From: Nafulsella turpanensis ZLM-10
GTDB taxonomy: Bacteria > Bacteroidota > Bacteroidia > Cytophagales > Cyclobacteriaceae
Direction of reading: 5' to 3'
DNA: 59,172 nt
Assembly (NCBI RefSeq): GCF_000346615.1
Contig: NZ_ANNU01000052.1
Span: forward strand, 1 to 59,172
The translations under genes and the position numbers were made by a program. A model generated the notes under the pieces. The model was not told the DNA's origin, did not search any database, and saw only the letters and a program-made list of their open reading frames with translations. Shown piece after piece: positions 18,571-26,754 of this stretch; position 1 is the first letter of the stretch; each line of letters opens with the position of its first letter.

Positions 18571-21003
18571 ATGAAAAAGCTTATCTGCATTTCATTCTTT
18601 TTTTTTCTCCTGTTTGTTACCCAGACTGTCCTTTCTCAGGATACAGGGTTTCTTATCGGAAATGTAAAGGATGAAAACGGTGCTCCCATTGGTTTTGCTA
18701 CCATAGCAGTCGTACAGACTTCAGATACTGCCATTGTTACAGGAACAGTAGCTGATGAACATGGTCAATTTAATATCAAAACTCCAACAACCGGTTCTTA
18801 CTTTCTTCGAGTGAATGCACTTGGGTTTGCCGCTCTTGAAACACCTGTCTTTGAGATAACTGGTGTTAATTTTAATAAAAATTTTGGTGATATCATTTTG
18901 ATAGAAGATGTGGTTCAGTTACAGGAGGTGAGTGTTGAATCAATGAGACCCACCATTACTCAGGAGGCCGATCGTATGGTGGTGAATATAGAAGGAACGG
19001 CACTGGCGGCAGGTAACACAGCTTATGCAGTCCTTTCCAAGGTTCCAGGTGTTTTTATCGATCAGGATGGTAATATCCAGCTTAATGGTAAGAGTGGAGT
19101 GGCAGTAATGATCAATGAAAAGCTTACCTATCTTTCTGCACGGGACCTGCGTAATATGCTGGAGGGTATGTCCGCCGAAAATATAAAAAGTATTGAGGTC
19201 ATTACCAATCCTTCCGCCAAATATGATGCGGAGGGCACTTCCGGTATTTTGAACATCAACCTGAAAAAGGATATTTCGCAGGGAATGAGCGGGAGCGTCT
19301 ATACCGGCTATAACTATAATTTTAAGCAGCATGGCTATTCCACAGGCGGGAATATTCACTTCAAAAAGGGCCGGTGGAATTCTTTCCTGAGCTTGGATGC
19401 TGCGCGCAGAGTTGGGGGACGGGAGGCTACTTTTACCAGAATATTTTATGGCACTGACCAAACGACTTATTTTGACCAGGTAGCCACTGGAAACTATATC
19501 AGCACCGGACCTCCTTCTGTGCGCCTTGGAACAGACTTTGAACTGAATCCCCGCCACAGCATTGGTTTTATGGCCAATTATACCACGAATAAGTTTGAGT
19601 CAGAATTCCTTACAGACACCTACATAGGCAGTGCCCCATCCAGTCCTTTGGTACATATTGATGCTGAAAATTATAACAGGAATACTTACACAAATTATAC
19701 TACAAATCTTCATTATGTCGCAAAATTAGACACTGTTGGTACAGTGATTTCAACCGACCTGGACTATGTAAAGATCATCAATGGTGGAGAGGCTAACTTC
19801 TACAACTATTTCACTGATCTTTCCACTGGTTTGGAAACAAAGGATTTCCTGTACACGAATTTCCCAGGCGGTTTTGATATTTATTCGGCAAAATTAGATT
19901 TTGCCCTTCCTTTTACAAAAGAACGTAAACTCGAGCTGGGTGCTAAAGCCAGCAGGGTGGTCTCCGATAATGACTCCCGCTTCTATTTTAATAATGATGA
20001 GCAGCCCGTGCTGGATCTTAGTCGTACTAACCACTTTATTTATACGGAAAGTATTTATGCCGCCTATGTCAACTGGAATAGCAAGCTCGGAGAAAATCTT
20101 ACACTGCAGGCAGGGCTTCGGGCTGAGCAAACAGATTCAGAGGGAAATTCTCTGACTACGGGAGAAGTTACGAATCGCCGCTATTTTGACCTTTTCCCCA
20201 GCGTTTTTGTGCAGCAAAAGATAAATGAAAACTATGGGATAAACTACAGCTATAGCCGCAGACTCATTCGTCCCAACTATGGAGCCCTGAACCCATTCAG
20301 AGCTTACAGGGACCCTTATACCTGGTACCAGGGAAATCCGTATCTGCGCCCGCAGTACACCAATTCATTCAGGATAACCCAAACCTACAAGGAGGTGTAT
20401 AATCTCACATTAAATTATGAGTATAACATCGATGTAATGGGAGAGATACCGATACTGGATGTAGAGAACGCCACCACCATTTATACAACGGGGAATCTGG
20501 ATAATGAAAATTATATTGGCATCACCGGGAGAGCACCGCTGCTGATTGCAGAATGGTGGGATAGCCAAAACACCCTGGTGCTTTCCTACAGCAGATTCAG
20601 TACGATTTCAAATAATGGACCATTGGTAAATGAACAGATATTCTCAATGCTACAATCGAACCACACCCTTCAGCTACCCCTGGAGGTGCGCATGGAGTTG
20701 AATTTGTTGCTCCGAGGCCCGGCAGCTTCCGGTTTATACCATATTGCGCCCATGCACCGGGTGGACATTGGCTTCAGAAGGAGCTTTTTAGAGAAAAAGA
20801 TCGAACTTAGTTTGAGTGGCAATGATTTGTTCAAAGGTTACCGTTATTACTGGACTACTGACATCAATGGCAACGTCAATGAATTTGACCAGTACTTCCG
20901 CGTTCGCAGTATCAATGTTTCGCTTCGCTACAATTTCAGCAAGGGAGAGGCAGTGGAGAAGCGTCGGAATACAAATCTGGAAGAGCTGAACCGGACAAAT
21001 TAG
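18571..21003 (+). CDS. Outer membrane beta-barrel protein (TonB-receptor-like, OMP_b-brl_3 type)
   Basis: Predicted outer membrane protein of 810 residues. A signal peptide (about 1-22, ending VLSQ) is followed by a carboxypeptidase-regulatory-like domain (about 25-110, GNVKDENGAPIGFATIAVV), a plug-like segment (about 120-230, with LSKVPGVFIDQDGNIQLNGK) and a long barrel with alternating aromatic strands ending in the aromatic-rich SLRYNFSKG region. It resembles the outer_membrane_beta-barrel family 3 proteins that are often next to BlaI/M56 genes in Bacteroidota. The transported substrate is unknown. Two operators overlap its promoter, and blaI follows 87 bases after its stop, so it is likely repressed by BlaI and induced through the M56 protein. 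Confidence 0.88.
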   Translation: MKKLICISFFFFLLFVTQTVLSQDTGFLIGNVKDENGAPIGFATIAVVQTSDTAIVTGTVADEHGQFNIKTPTTGSYFLRVNALGFAALETPVFEITGVNFNKNFGDIILIEDVVQLQEVSVESMRPTITQEADRMVVNIEGTALAAGNTAYAVLSKVPGVFIDQDGNIQLNGKSGVAVMINEKLTYLSARDLRNMLEGMSAENIKSIEVITNPSAKYDAEGTSGILNINLKKDISQGMSGSVYTGYNYNFKQHGYSTGGNIHFKKGRWNSFLSLDAARRVGGREATFTRIFYGTDQTTYFDQVATGNYISTGPPSVRLGTDFELNPRHSIGFMANYTTNKFESEFLTDTYIGSAPSSPLVHIDAENYNRNTYTNYTTNLHYVAKLDTVGTVISTDLDYVKIINGGEANFYNYFTDLSTGLETKDFLYTNFPGGFDIYSAKLDFALPFTKERKLELGAKASRVVSDNDSRFYFNNDEQPVLDLSRTNHFIYTESIYAAYVNWNSKLGENLTLQAGLRAEQTDSEGNSLTTGEVTNRRYFDLFPSVFVQQKINENYGINYSYSRRLIRPNYGALNPFRAYRDPYTWYQGNPYLRPQYTNSFRITQTYKEVYNLTLNYEYNIDVMGEIPILDVENATTIYTTGNLDNENYIGITGRAPLLIAEWWDSQNTLVLSYSRFSTISNNGPLVNEQIFSMLQSNHTLQLPLEVRMELNLLLRGPAASGLYHIAPMHRVDIGFRRSFLEKKIELSLSGNDLFKGYRYYWTTDINGNVNEFDQYFRVRSINVSLRYNFSKGEAVEKRRNTNLEELNRTN

Positions 21004-21048
21004 AAAAAGTAACTGTCAATTCGGATTTTCCAGCTGTTAAATAAAAGC

Positions 21049-21062
21049 ACTAACTCATTAGT
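21049..21062. promoter_or_regulatory. BlaI-type operator O3 upstream of blaI
   Basis: ACTAACTCATTAGT has the 5-base arms ACTAA and TTAGT separated by four bases, 29 bases before the blaI ATG. Its position predicts autoregulation of the blaI-blaR1 pair. Confidence 0.65.
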
Positions 21063-21090
21063 AGTATATTTAAAGTAAACTTTTAGACGA

Positions 21091-21450
21091 ATGAAACTAG
21101 CTACAAGAGAAGAACAGATTATGCAGGCTTTCTGGGAGCTGAAGAAGGCCTTTATACGGGATATTATCCCGCTGCTTCCCGATCCTAAGCCTCACTATAA
21201 TAGCGTAGCCACGATGGTGAAAATTTTGGAAGAAAAAGGCTTTTTAGCGCTTGAAATGATCGGCAACATGAAATGTTATTACCCTGTTGTTGCCCGGGAA
21301 GATTACCAGAAGCATACGATGAAGGATATTGTAAGCCAATACTTTGGTAACTCCTATCCAAAAATGCTGGCCTTTTTTGCCAAAGAGGAAAATTTAAGCG
21401 AGGAGGATTTAAAAGAAATCATAGAAATCATTAAACCTAAAAAGAAATGA
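21091..21450 (+). CDS. blaI: BlaI/MecI/CopY-family transcriptional repressor
   Basis: A 119-residue winged-helix repressor with the family pattern TREEQIMQAFWELKKAFIRD and the recognition-helix region HYNSVATMVKILEEKGFL, followed by the dimerisation helices. BlaI-type repressors bind palindromes and are inactivated by cleavage triggered by a membrane M56 protein, here encoded directly downstream with a 4-base overlap (ATGA at 21447). Operators in front of this gene, of the outer membrane protein and of the lipoprotein at 25528 define a likely three-promoter regulon. Confidence 0.93.
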   Translation: MKLATREEQIMQAFWELKKAFIRDIIPLLPDPKPHYNSVATMVKILEEKGFLALEMIGNMKCYYPVVAREDYQKHTMKDIVSQYFGNSYPKMLAFFAKEENLSEEDLKEIIEIIKPKKK

Positions 21451-23207
21451 TACCCTATGTTCTGCACGTGGCCCTTATTCTCACCGGCTGCTTTGCCTTT
21501 TATAAAGTGTTGATTCAAAAAGAAACCTTCTTCCAATTGAACCGCTTTGTTCTACTAGGTTGCCTTATTTTATCTTTTGGTCTTCCATTTGTTCCAGTTC
21601 CTGAACAGTGGGCGTTTAGAGCACAGGAAGTATCCTCTTTTATAGAGAAGCCTGGTCTCGGGATGCAAAACCACCCCCGTGTTGTTCCTGAAATGGCACT
21701 AGAGGAGAGTCTGCCTCCCTCCAAAACAGAGTCTGCGCCAAAGGAGGTAATAAGTATTCAAAATACTTTTACACTTGTTGTTTGGCTTTATTGGATTGGA
21801 GTGGCCGCTTTTGGTATAAACTTTATACTGCAATTCACTATCCTACTGTATCGTTCTTATACTAGCCCCATTATCAGAGATGGACAGTTTCGAATTGTAG
21901 AGCTTTCTGGCGATAAGGCACCATGCTCGTTTGGTAATACCATTTTCATCAATCCAGAGAAGTATGAATGGGAGGTTTATAACCAAATTCTTGAGCATGA
22001 AAAAGTACACGTTCAGCAAAAGCACAGTCTTGATCTGGTAATAGCGGAATTAATGCTTGTTTTTCAATGGTTTAACCCTTTTGCTTGGCTTTACAGAAAG
22101 GAACTGGAAAATAATCTGGAGTTCTTAACAGATGATAAGGTGCTCCAGCAGGGAGATGTTGAGAAGACCAGTTACCAGGTGAGTCTTCTAAAAGTGTCTG
22201 CACCACATTTTCCCCTTAGCTTTACAACCAATTATAACCAGTCCCTCCTTAAAAAAAGGTTAGTAATGATGAATGCTAAGAAGTCTAACCTGAATGTTAC
22301 CTGGAAATATCTCTTCCTATTCCCCCTCCTGGCTTTGTTTATCTGCTCGTTTAACGAACCTCTAGTGTCTGGGCGAAACTCTGCTGACGATAGCCAAAAG
22401 GAGGGAGAGAATCTATCATTAGAGGCTGAAGGTTCGTGGATTGCCAAGTTGGAAGGAAATCATATTATGATGCAGTTTTTCGACCACTATGGGGAACGAG
22501 GCAGTGCTTTTTTAATTAGTGAGTTGAAGGGGCTCCTAAAGAATGATACTGGAACTATCTCCCTGGCTCGGGAGGCAGGAACCTTATATTTCAGTGGGAG
22601 GCTAGAAGGAGATGAAGGCATGGGCCGATATAAATTCATAGGTAATCCTGATTTTAATGAGGCTATGTACAAAGAAGGAATTGATGTGGAGGGCGGAAAA
22701 GAATCCATGACATTCTTCTTACTGGATATCACTACCTCTTATGTGCTGATGCTCAAGGAACATGGCTATCCTGGGTTAAGAAAGGAAGATCTTACTTCTT
22801 TGGCAGCACAGAGTGTGGGTAAGCAAGAAATCAAGGAACAGGCTCTTTTAGATGTGCCTGAGCCGAAGGAGGAGGATGAAGATCCGTTAAGTGTTATGAT
22901 TAATTTCAAGGCATCAGGCGTGACGGAAGAGTACATCAGGAGCTTTGAAGGCATGGGCTATAAGAATATCTCTCCAGGGCATCTGATCAACTTCAAGTCA
23001 CTTGGAGTGACTCCGGAATATGTGAAGAGTTTTGAAGAGGCTGGCTATAAAAATATACCATATGGAACCATTGTTGATTTTAAGTCTGTGGGAGTGACTC
23101 CCGAATTTATAAAAAGCTTTGAGGATGCAGGGTATAAAGATATTTCATACAGTACTATTATTAACCTTAAAGCGACAGGGGTTTCACTGCCAACAAAAAA
23201 TAAATAG
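21447..23207 (+). CDS. BlaR1-like M56 membrane metallopeptidase with C-terminal 29-residue repeats
   Basis: Membrane sensor-protease that probably triggers BlaI removal. N-terminal and central hydrophobic segments surround the zinc motif HEKVH (first His about residue 184), followed by FQWFNPFAWLYRKELENN, typical of M56. A further membrane segment lies near residues 288-305. The C-terminal half carries no penicillin-binding domain (no SxxK/SxN/KTG set is seen). Instead three near-identical 29-residue repeats and a partial fourth occupy about residues 480-580 (unit pattern FKSLGVTPEYVKSFEEAGY). The inducer therefore need not be a beta-lactam. The start overlaps blaI by four bases. Confidence 0.9.
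   Translation: MIPYVLHVALILTGCFAFYKVLIQKETFFQLNRFVLLGCLILSFGLPFVPVPEQWAFRAQEVSSFIEKPGLGMQNHPRVVPEMALEESLPPSKTESAPKEVISIQNTFTLVVWLYWIGVAAFGINFILQFTILLYRSYTSPIIRDGQFRIVELSGDKAPCSFGNTIFINPEKYEWEVYNQILEHEKVHVQQKHSLDLVIAELMLVFQWFNPFAWLYRKELENNLEFLTDDKVLQQGDVEKTSYQVSLLKVSAPHFPLSFTTNYNQSLLKKRLVMMNAKKSNLNVTWKYLFLFPLLALFICSFNEPLVSGRNSADDSQKEGENLSLEAEGSWIAKLEGNHIMMQFFDHYGERGSAFLISELKGLLKNDTGTISLAREAGTLYFSGRLEGDEGMGRYKFIGNPDFNEAMYKEGIDVEGGKESMTFFLLDITTSYVLMLKEHGYPGLRKEDLTSLAAQSVGKQEIKEQALLDVPEPKEEDEDPLSVMINFKASGVTEEYIRSFEGMGYKNISPGHLINFKSLGVTPEYVKSFEEAGYKNIPYGTIVDFKSVGVTPEFIKSFEDAGYKDISYSTIINLKATGVSLPTKNK
22887..23190 (+). repeat. Tandem 87-bp coding repeats in the M56 gene
   Basis: Three complete 29-codon units and one partial unit. 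Corresponding points lie exactly 87 bases apart (for example 22986 and 23073). The units keep FK-x2-GVTPEY and the AGYK core. Such short GVTPEY-type repeats occur in Bacteroidota M56 proteins, and their ligand is unknown. Confidence 0.8.
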
Positions 23208-23284
23208 TATTTAATAAAGCACTTTTGTGTTGGTAATGAAATGAGGCAATAAGAAGGTCATTTCATGTAAAATCTTTTTCCAGA

Positions 23285-24666
23285 GGGAGTGTAAATGGAA
23301 CTGTGTCAGCTGGCTTTTTTCTGTGAACGGCCTTGTGCCTTCACAGAAAAAAGTCAAACCTTTCCATGCTGCTTGATTCTTTCCTCAAACATGATATAAA
23401 GCTGGGAGAAAACGGTCCGCCGCCGCGGTCAATGGCCAATTACGTAATGGCATCGTCCATTTTTTGGAGACATTCATCACCACCAGGTAAATAAGCTTCT
23501 GTAAGGCTGTATCTGAAGTAAAGGCACCTTTCGTTTTCGTCACTTTTCTCACCTGGCGGTGGAATCCTTCAATCGTATTGGTCGTATAAATGACCCTTCT
23601 GATTTCATGGTCATAGGCAAAGAAGGTGGAGAGGTACTCCCAGTTATTCAGCCATGACTGAACAGCTACAGGGTATTTTCTGTTCCATTTTCCTTCCAGA
23701 GCTAACAGATTCAGATAGCCTTCATCTTTATTGACAGCCTGATAAACTGGTTTTAAATCAGCCATGAATTCCTTCTTGTCTTTTTCCACCACATAGCGCA
23801 TGGTGTTGCGAATTTGATGGATAACGCAGGTCTGTATCTGAGCATGAGGAAAAACAGCCTCTATAGCTTCAGGAAACCCTTTTAATCCATCTACACAGGC
23901 AATCAGAATATCCTCCACACCTCTGCTTTTCAAATCAGTAAGTACTGAAAGCCAGAATTTAGCCCCTTCGCTCTCTGATATGTACATGCCTATCAGCTCC
24001 TTTCTTCCCTCTTGTGAGATACCTAACACATTATAGACAGCACGGCTTACTACTCTTCCCTGATCTTTTACCTTATAATGTATACAGTCCAGATAGACAA
24101 AGCAATACAGGCTCTCCAGTGGTCTTACCCGCCACTGGTTCATAGCTGGTATTACCTTATCTGTAATCTCTGAGAGCTGAGTAGCGGAGAGCTCCATACC
24201 GTAAATCTCCTGAATATGAGAAGAGATATCTCTGAGGCTGTTGCCCATGCCGTAAAGGGCAATCACTTTCTCTTCCAGCCCTTCTGTGATGATAACCTGT
24301 CGCTTACCTACTACCTGAGGCTCAAAAGTACCTTCTCTATCTCTGGGAGTCTGTAAATCAAACTCGCCTGAAAGACTCTTTACCTGTTTAGTGGCTTTAC
24401 CATTCCTGCGGTTCTTTAAAGGAGTATCCCTGGATTTCTCTTCCTGTAGGTGAGCGGAGAGTTCTCCTTCCAAAGCCGATTCCAGAAAATGCTTTAAAAG
24501 TGGAGCGAAAATACCATTTTCACCTGTTAAGGACTTGCCTTCATACAAGCCCCTGATAGCCTCCTGCTGGAAGCGTTCGTAATCAAATTTCTTCTCGGAC
24601 ATACATTCTGTGTTAAAGCTAAATTAATTATTTTTCTAACTTTGACACAGTTCCGTGTGCAGTCTC
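23285..24666 (-). mobile_element. Complete IS256-family insertion sequence, 1382 bp
   Basis: Terminal inverted repeats are at 23285-23308 and 24643-24666. They match in 19 of 24 positions and share the inner block GGAACTGTGTCA. The element is flanked by identical 8-bp target duplications TTTCCAGA at 23277-23284 and 24667-24674, a normal length for the family. The single transposase gene is intact. The preserved duplication suggests a fairly recent insertion. It lies between blaR1 and the operator-controlled lipoprotein and does not break a recognisable gene. Confidence 0.92.
23385..24602 (-). CDS. IS256-family (Mutator-type) transposase
   Basis: Full-length 405-residue DDE transposase. Recognisable family blocks are CVDGLKGFPEAIEAVFPHA, CVIHQIRNTMRYV and the late TTNTIEGFHRQVRKVTKTKG, whose Glu is the last catalytic acid. 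The first Asp is in VYLDCIHYKV. No frameshift or stop is present, so the element could be active. It is transcribed opposite to the surrounding genes. Confidence 0.95.
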   Translation of the reverse strand: MSEKKFDYERFQQEAIRGLYEGKSLTGENGIFAPLLKHFLESALEGELSAHLQEEKSRDTPLKNRRNGKATKQVKSLSGEFDLQTPRDREGTFEPQVVGKRQVIITEGLEEKVIALYGMGNSLRDISSHIQEIYGMELSATQLSEITDKVIPAMNQWRVRPLESLYCFVYLDCIHYKVKDQGRVVSRAVYNVLGISQEGRKELIGMYISESEGAKFWLSVLTDLKSRGVEDILIACVDGLKGFPEAIEAVFPHAQIQTCVIHQIRNTMRYVVEKDKKEFMADLKPVYQAVNKDEGYLNLLALEGKWNRKYPVAVQSWLNNWEYLSTFFAYDHEIRRVIYTTNTIEGFHRQVRKVTKTKGAFTSDTALQKLIYLVVMNVSKKWTMPLRNWPLTAAADRFLPALYHV

Positions 24667-24990
24667 TTTCCAGATGGTTATAGATTCTTTATTTCGAAGT
24701 TGTTGGCTTAGCGGAAGTCGGCTTTTGGCTACTTTTGGTAAAAGAATCCTTGTGTTTAGCCTATCTGTAAGCCAATTCGATTCGTTACTTTAAGTGCTTT
24801 AGTGGCAAAACGTTAAGAACGTATCATCTTCTAAAATAAACTCAATATCCTTAATTTGGAATAAAAAAAGACACCTTCTGCAGCATTTCAAGCTGTTGTT
24901 TTTTCATTACAGTATCTTTGCTGTTGTGATTGTATTTTTTTTCTTTGCTTTCTTTTGCCTTTAACAACTCGAGTTAGTGGGGGCTTAACA

Positions 24991-25011
24991 AAAAAGCTTC
25001 GTGAGCTTTTT
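24991..25011. terminator. Bidirectional terminator-like hairpin
   Basis: An 8-bp stem AAAAAGCT / AGCTTTTT around a TCGTG loop. The A and T runs form part of the stem, so it could act in either direction. The rightward transcript it would stop is not clear. Confidence 0.4.
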
Positions 25012-25237
25012 CAAAGCCTTGTTCAAAAAAAGTTCAATACAATTTATGGGTGCTTACCCTTGGCAAAAGAACTAAACCCTTCTTAGCTTTTTCTTATCAT
25101 TTTAACTTTGGTCCCTAGCTTTATCTATGTTTTGGAGTCTATCATTTTTCCAAGGCCAAAGAAGTAGAGTGAAAATGCAAAAGGTAATCTTCTCTTGATG
25201 TTAGCAATTCTTTTCTGTGTGTCCGAACCTAATAAAA

Positions 25238-25251
25238 ACTAATGCGTTAGT
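25238..25251. promoter_or_regulatory. BlaI-type operator O4
   Basis: ACTAATGCGTTAGT has the same ACTAA-N4-TTAGT arms as the sites at 18324 and 21049. It is paired with a second, perfect palindrome six bases further on, the same double layout as in front of the outer membrane protein gene. Confidence 0.65.
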
Positions 25252-25256
25252 AGTAA

Positions 25257-25272
25257 TACTAATATATTAGTA
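25257..25272. promoter_or_regulatory. BlaI-type operator O5, perfect 16-bp palindrome
   Basis: TACTAATATATTAGTA is a perfect 16-base palindrome. Together with O4 it lies about 255 bases before the lipoprotein ATG at 25528. No good TAnnTTTG box was found immediately downstream. Confidence 0.7.
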
Positions 25273-25299
25273 GTATATTTATTTTGTGCTATTAGACAA

Positions 25300-25512
25300 G
25301 TGAAGCTGTTTTCAAGAAAAAACGCAGCAATTAAGAAGGCAGGATCAGGATTCCATCGTGGTTTTATTCTTCTGCTTCCTACTGTAAATCTTCTCTATTG
25401 GAAATTTGTCTCTAAGACAGGGCTGAATTTTAAGAGAGAGAATTTTAGGAATGGCTGCCAAAGACTTGAAAAAGCAGAACTTGGCTTCTGGTATATTTTA
25501 ATAATTCTTTAA
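25300..25512 (+). CDS. Possible leader ORF, doubtful
   Basis: A 70-codon frame with a GTG start, 27 bases after operator O5 and 15 bases before the lipoprotein gene. The product is basic with a weak hydrophobic stretch and resembles nothing known. Position suggests a transcribed leader, but the frame may be accidental. Confidence 0.2.
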   Translation: MKLFSRKNAAIKKAGSGFHRGFILLLPTVNLLYWKFVSKTGLNFKRENFRNGCQRLEKAELGFWYILIIL

Positions 25513-25527
25513 CTAAAAGATGAAAAA

Positions 25528-25770
25528 ATGAAAACAGTTAAAACAAACACAGGAAGTCGGAAATTGAAAGCAATTCTTTTCTCAGGTTTCTTTACTTTTC
25601 TTACCGTCAGTTGTGAAGATAGGGCAATGGAAGAATTGAGGCAAGTAAGCGAGATTCCTTCTGCTCCGGCTATTCCTTCTGAACCTAATGCTGCTACAGA
25701 GGCAGAAATTCCCCCTGCGCCTCCGGCACCACCTGTACCTACTGATCCCGGCCCTCTTGAAAAAGAGTGA
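25528..25770 (+). CDS. Small proline-rich putative lipoprotein, BlaI-operator controlled
   Basis: An 80-residue protein. Residues 13-29 form a hydrophobic signal ending LTVSC, a plausible though imperfect lipobox, so the mature product would begin at a lipid-modified Cys followed by EDR. The rest is a low-complexity acidic and Pro/Ala-rich chain (IPPAPPAPPVPTDPGP), suited to span periplasm or cell wall. No family is recognised. The double operator upstream links it to the BlaI system, separated from blaR1 by the IS256 insertion. A putative role in the envelope is inference. Confidence 0.6.
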   Translation: MKTVKTNTGSRKLKAILFSGFFTFLTVSCEDRAMEELRQVSEIPSAPAIPSEPNAATEAEIPPAPPAPPVPTDPGPLEKE

Positions 25771-26298
25771 AGTGGACGAAGCCACTAACCAATATCCAAA
25801 GGTAAGCCCCTGCCAGAGAGGCGGGGGATCCTTTCTCAAAGGCAGGGTTAAATCAAAAAGAAGCAAACTCAGTTCGTAAAAGGTTTAAACTTGGTACACT
25901 GGAGCAAGTGGGTCTTTATTTTTAAGCCAATAAAGATTTAGCTTTTGAAGTATAAAAATAAAATTTGGGCTGAGAATCTTCCAAAAGGAGTAATTATTGA
26001 GGTAGAGGTTATACTCCGCTTTGCAAATAGGGGGTGTAATCAGCGATAGCTGAATGGTCATTCTGGAGGTGGTTACTTGTTGGGATTCTTGTCAGAAACC
26101 TCTTAAGAAATGGAGGAGTCAGTGACACATGGATATACTTCAAGAAGAAAACAAACTTCTTTAAGAGCAGCTAATCTATGCTGAAAATCGTGCTGAAAAG
26201 ACGGTTTCAGGTGGTTGTCTTTATTTAGTGGAGCTCAAAAGGTACTTCTTTTGGTCCTGTGTGTTAGAGAATGGCTATTTCAGCCTTTTTTGTTTGTG
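25771..26298. other. Intergenic region, no gene recognised
   Basis: A GC-rich hairpin at 25807-25827 (CCCCTGCC / GGCGGGGG with one T-G wobble pair) may end the lipoprotein transcript, although it lacks a strong T run. The remainder shows nothing supportable. A short translation near 26130 (MDILQEENKLL, then stop) is coiled-coil-like but too short to assign. Confidence 0.45.
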
Positions 26299-26754
26299 CT
26301 AAGAGGCAGTCGCTTTCCGTTGTTCCCATACTTTTTTTGATAATTCAAAGCGAATCTCTCCATCTTCGTTCATTTCAGTTATTTTCCAACCTGCTTTTAA
26401 ATAGAAAGACTCAGCCCGAGTGTTAGGGTCAGTTGAAAGCCACAACTGTTCTAATGATGCATGTTCGAAGCACCAGTTGACCATGGTATTGTGCAGGCGT
26501 AAACCAATTCCTTTGCCTTCAAAATCAGGTAGTACAAACAAAGCCCAAATACTGCTGCTGACTGCATCGGCGATTGCAAAGCCTACTACTTGTCCTTCTA
26601 TTTCGCAGAGCCACCCAACGCCCCTCTCATTCAACATGAGGGAATAATCCTCAAAGGAGACTTTCGTAGGATCAGAAAGTTTGTTCTCCTGCACTGACAT
26701 TCGTACATGATGCAGCTCCTTATAATCTTTGATTGTTGCGTTTATTATGTCCAT
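26299..26754 (-). CDS. GNAT-family N-acetyltransferase
   Basis: A 151-residue acetyl-CoA-dependent acetyltransferase. The acetyl-CoA pyrophosphate loop is visible in LFVLPDFEGKGIGLRLHNTM. It is preceded by the core strand CEIEGQVVGFAIAD and followed by LWLSTDPNTRAESFYLKAGW, where the FYLKAGW block is typical. The family acts on very diverse amines (small molecules, protein N-termini, antibiotics), so no substrate is assigned. The gene stands alone on the minus strand in a gene-poor region. Confidence 0.88.
   Translation of the reverse strand: MDIINATIKDYKELHHVRMSVQENKLSDPTKVSFEDYSLMLNERGVGWLCEIEGQVVGFAIADAVSSSIWALFVLPDFEGKGIGLRLHNTMVNWCFEHASLEQLWLSTDPNTRAESFYLKAGWKITEMNEDGEIRFELSKKVWEQRKATAS

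Larger units (their letters stand above)
24675..25299. other. Intergenic region between IS256 and lipoprotein operators
   Basis: No gene is seen. It contains a terminator-like hairpin at 24991-25011 (AAAAAGCT / AGCTTTTT) and, at its right end, two BlaI-type operators (25238-25272). A GCAGC...GCTG hairpin near 24880 is too weak to call. Confidence 0.55.

Noticed and set aside
21447-23207. Beta-lactam resistance locus in the strict sense
   Set aside because: BlaI and an M56 protein are present, but the M56 protein has no penicillin-binding sensor domain and no confirmed beta-lactamase is controlled by the operators. The hydrolase at 4879 has no such site in front of it.
26117-26230. Coiled-coil-like translation resembling a transposase accessory protein
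   Set aside because: An early stop and lack of any extended match leave no support.
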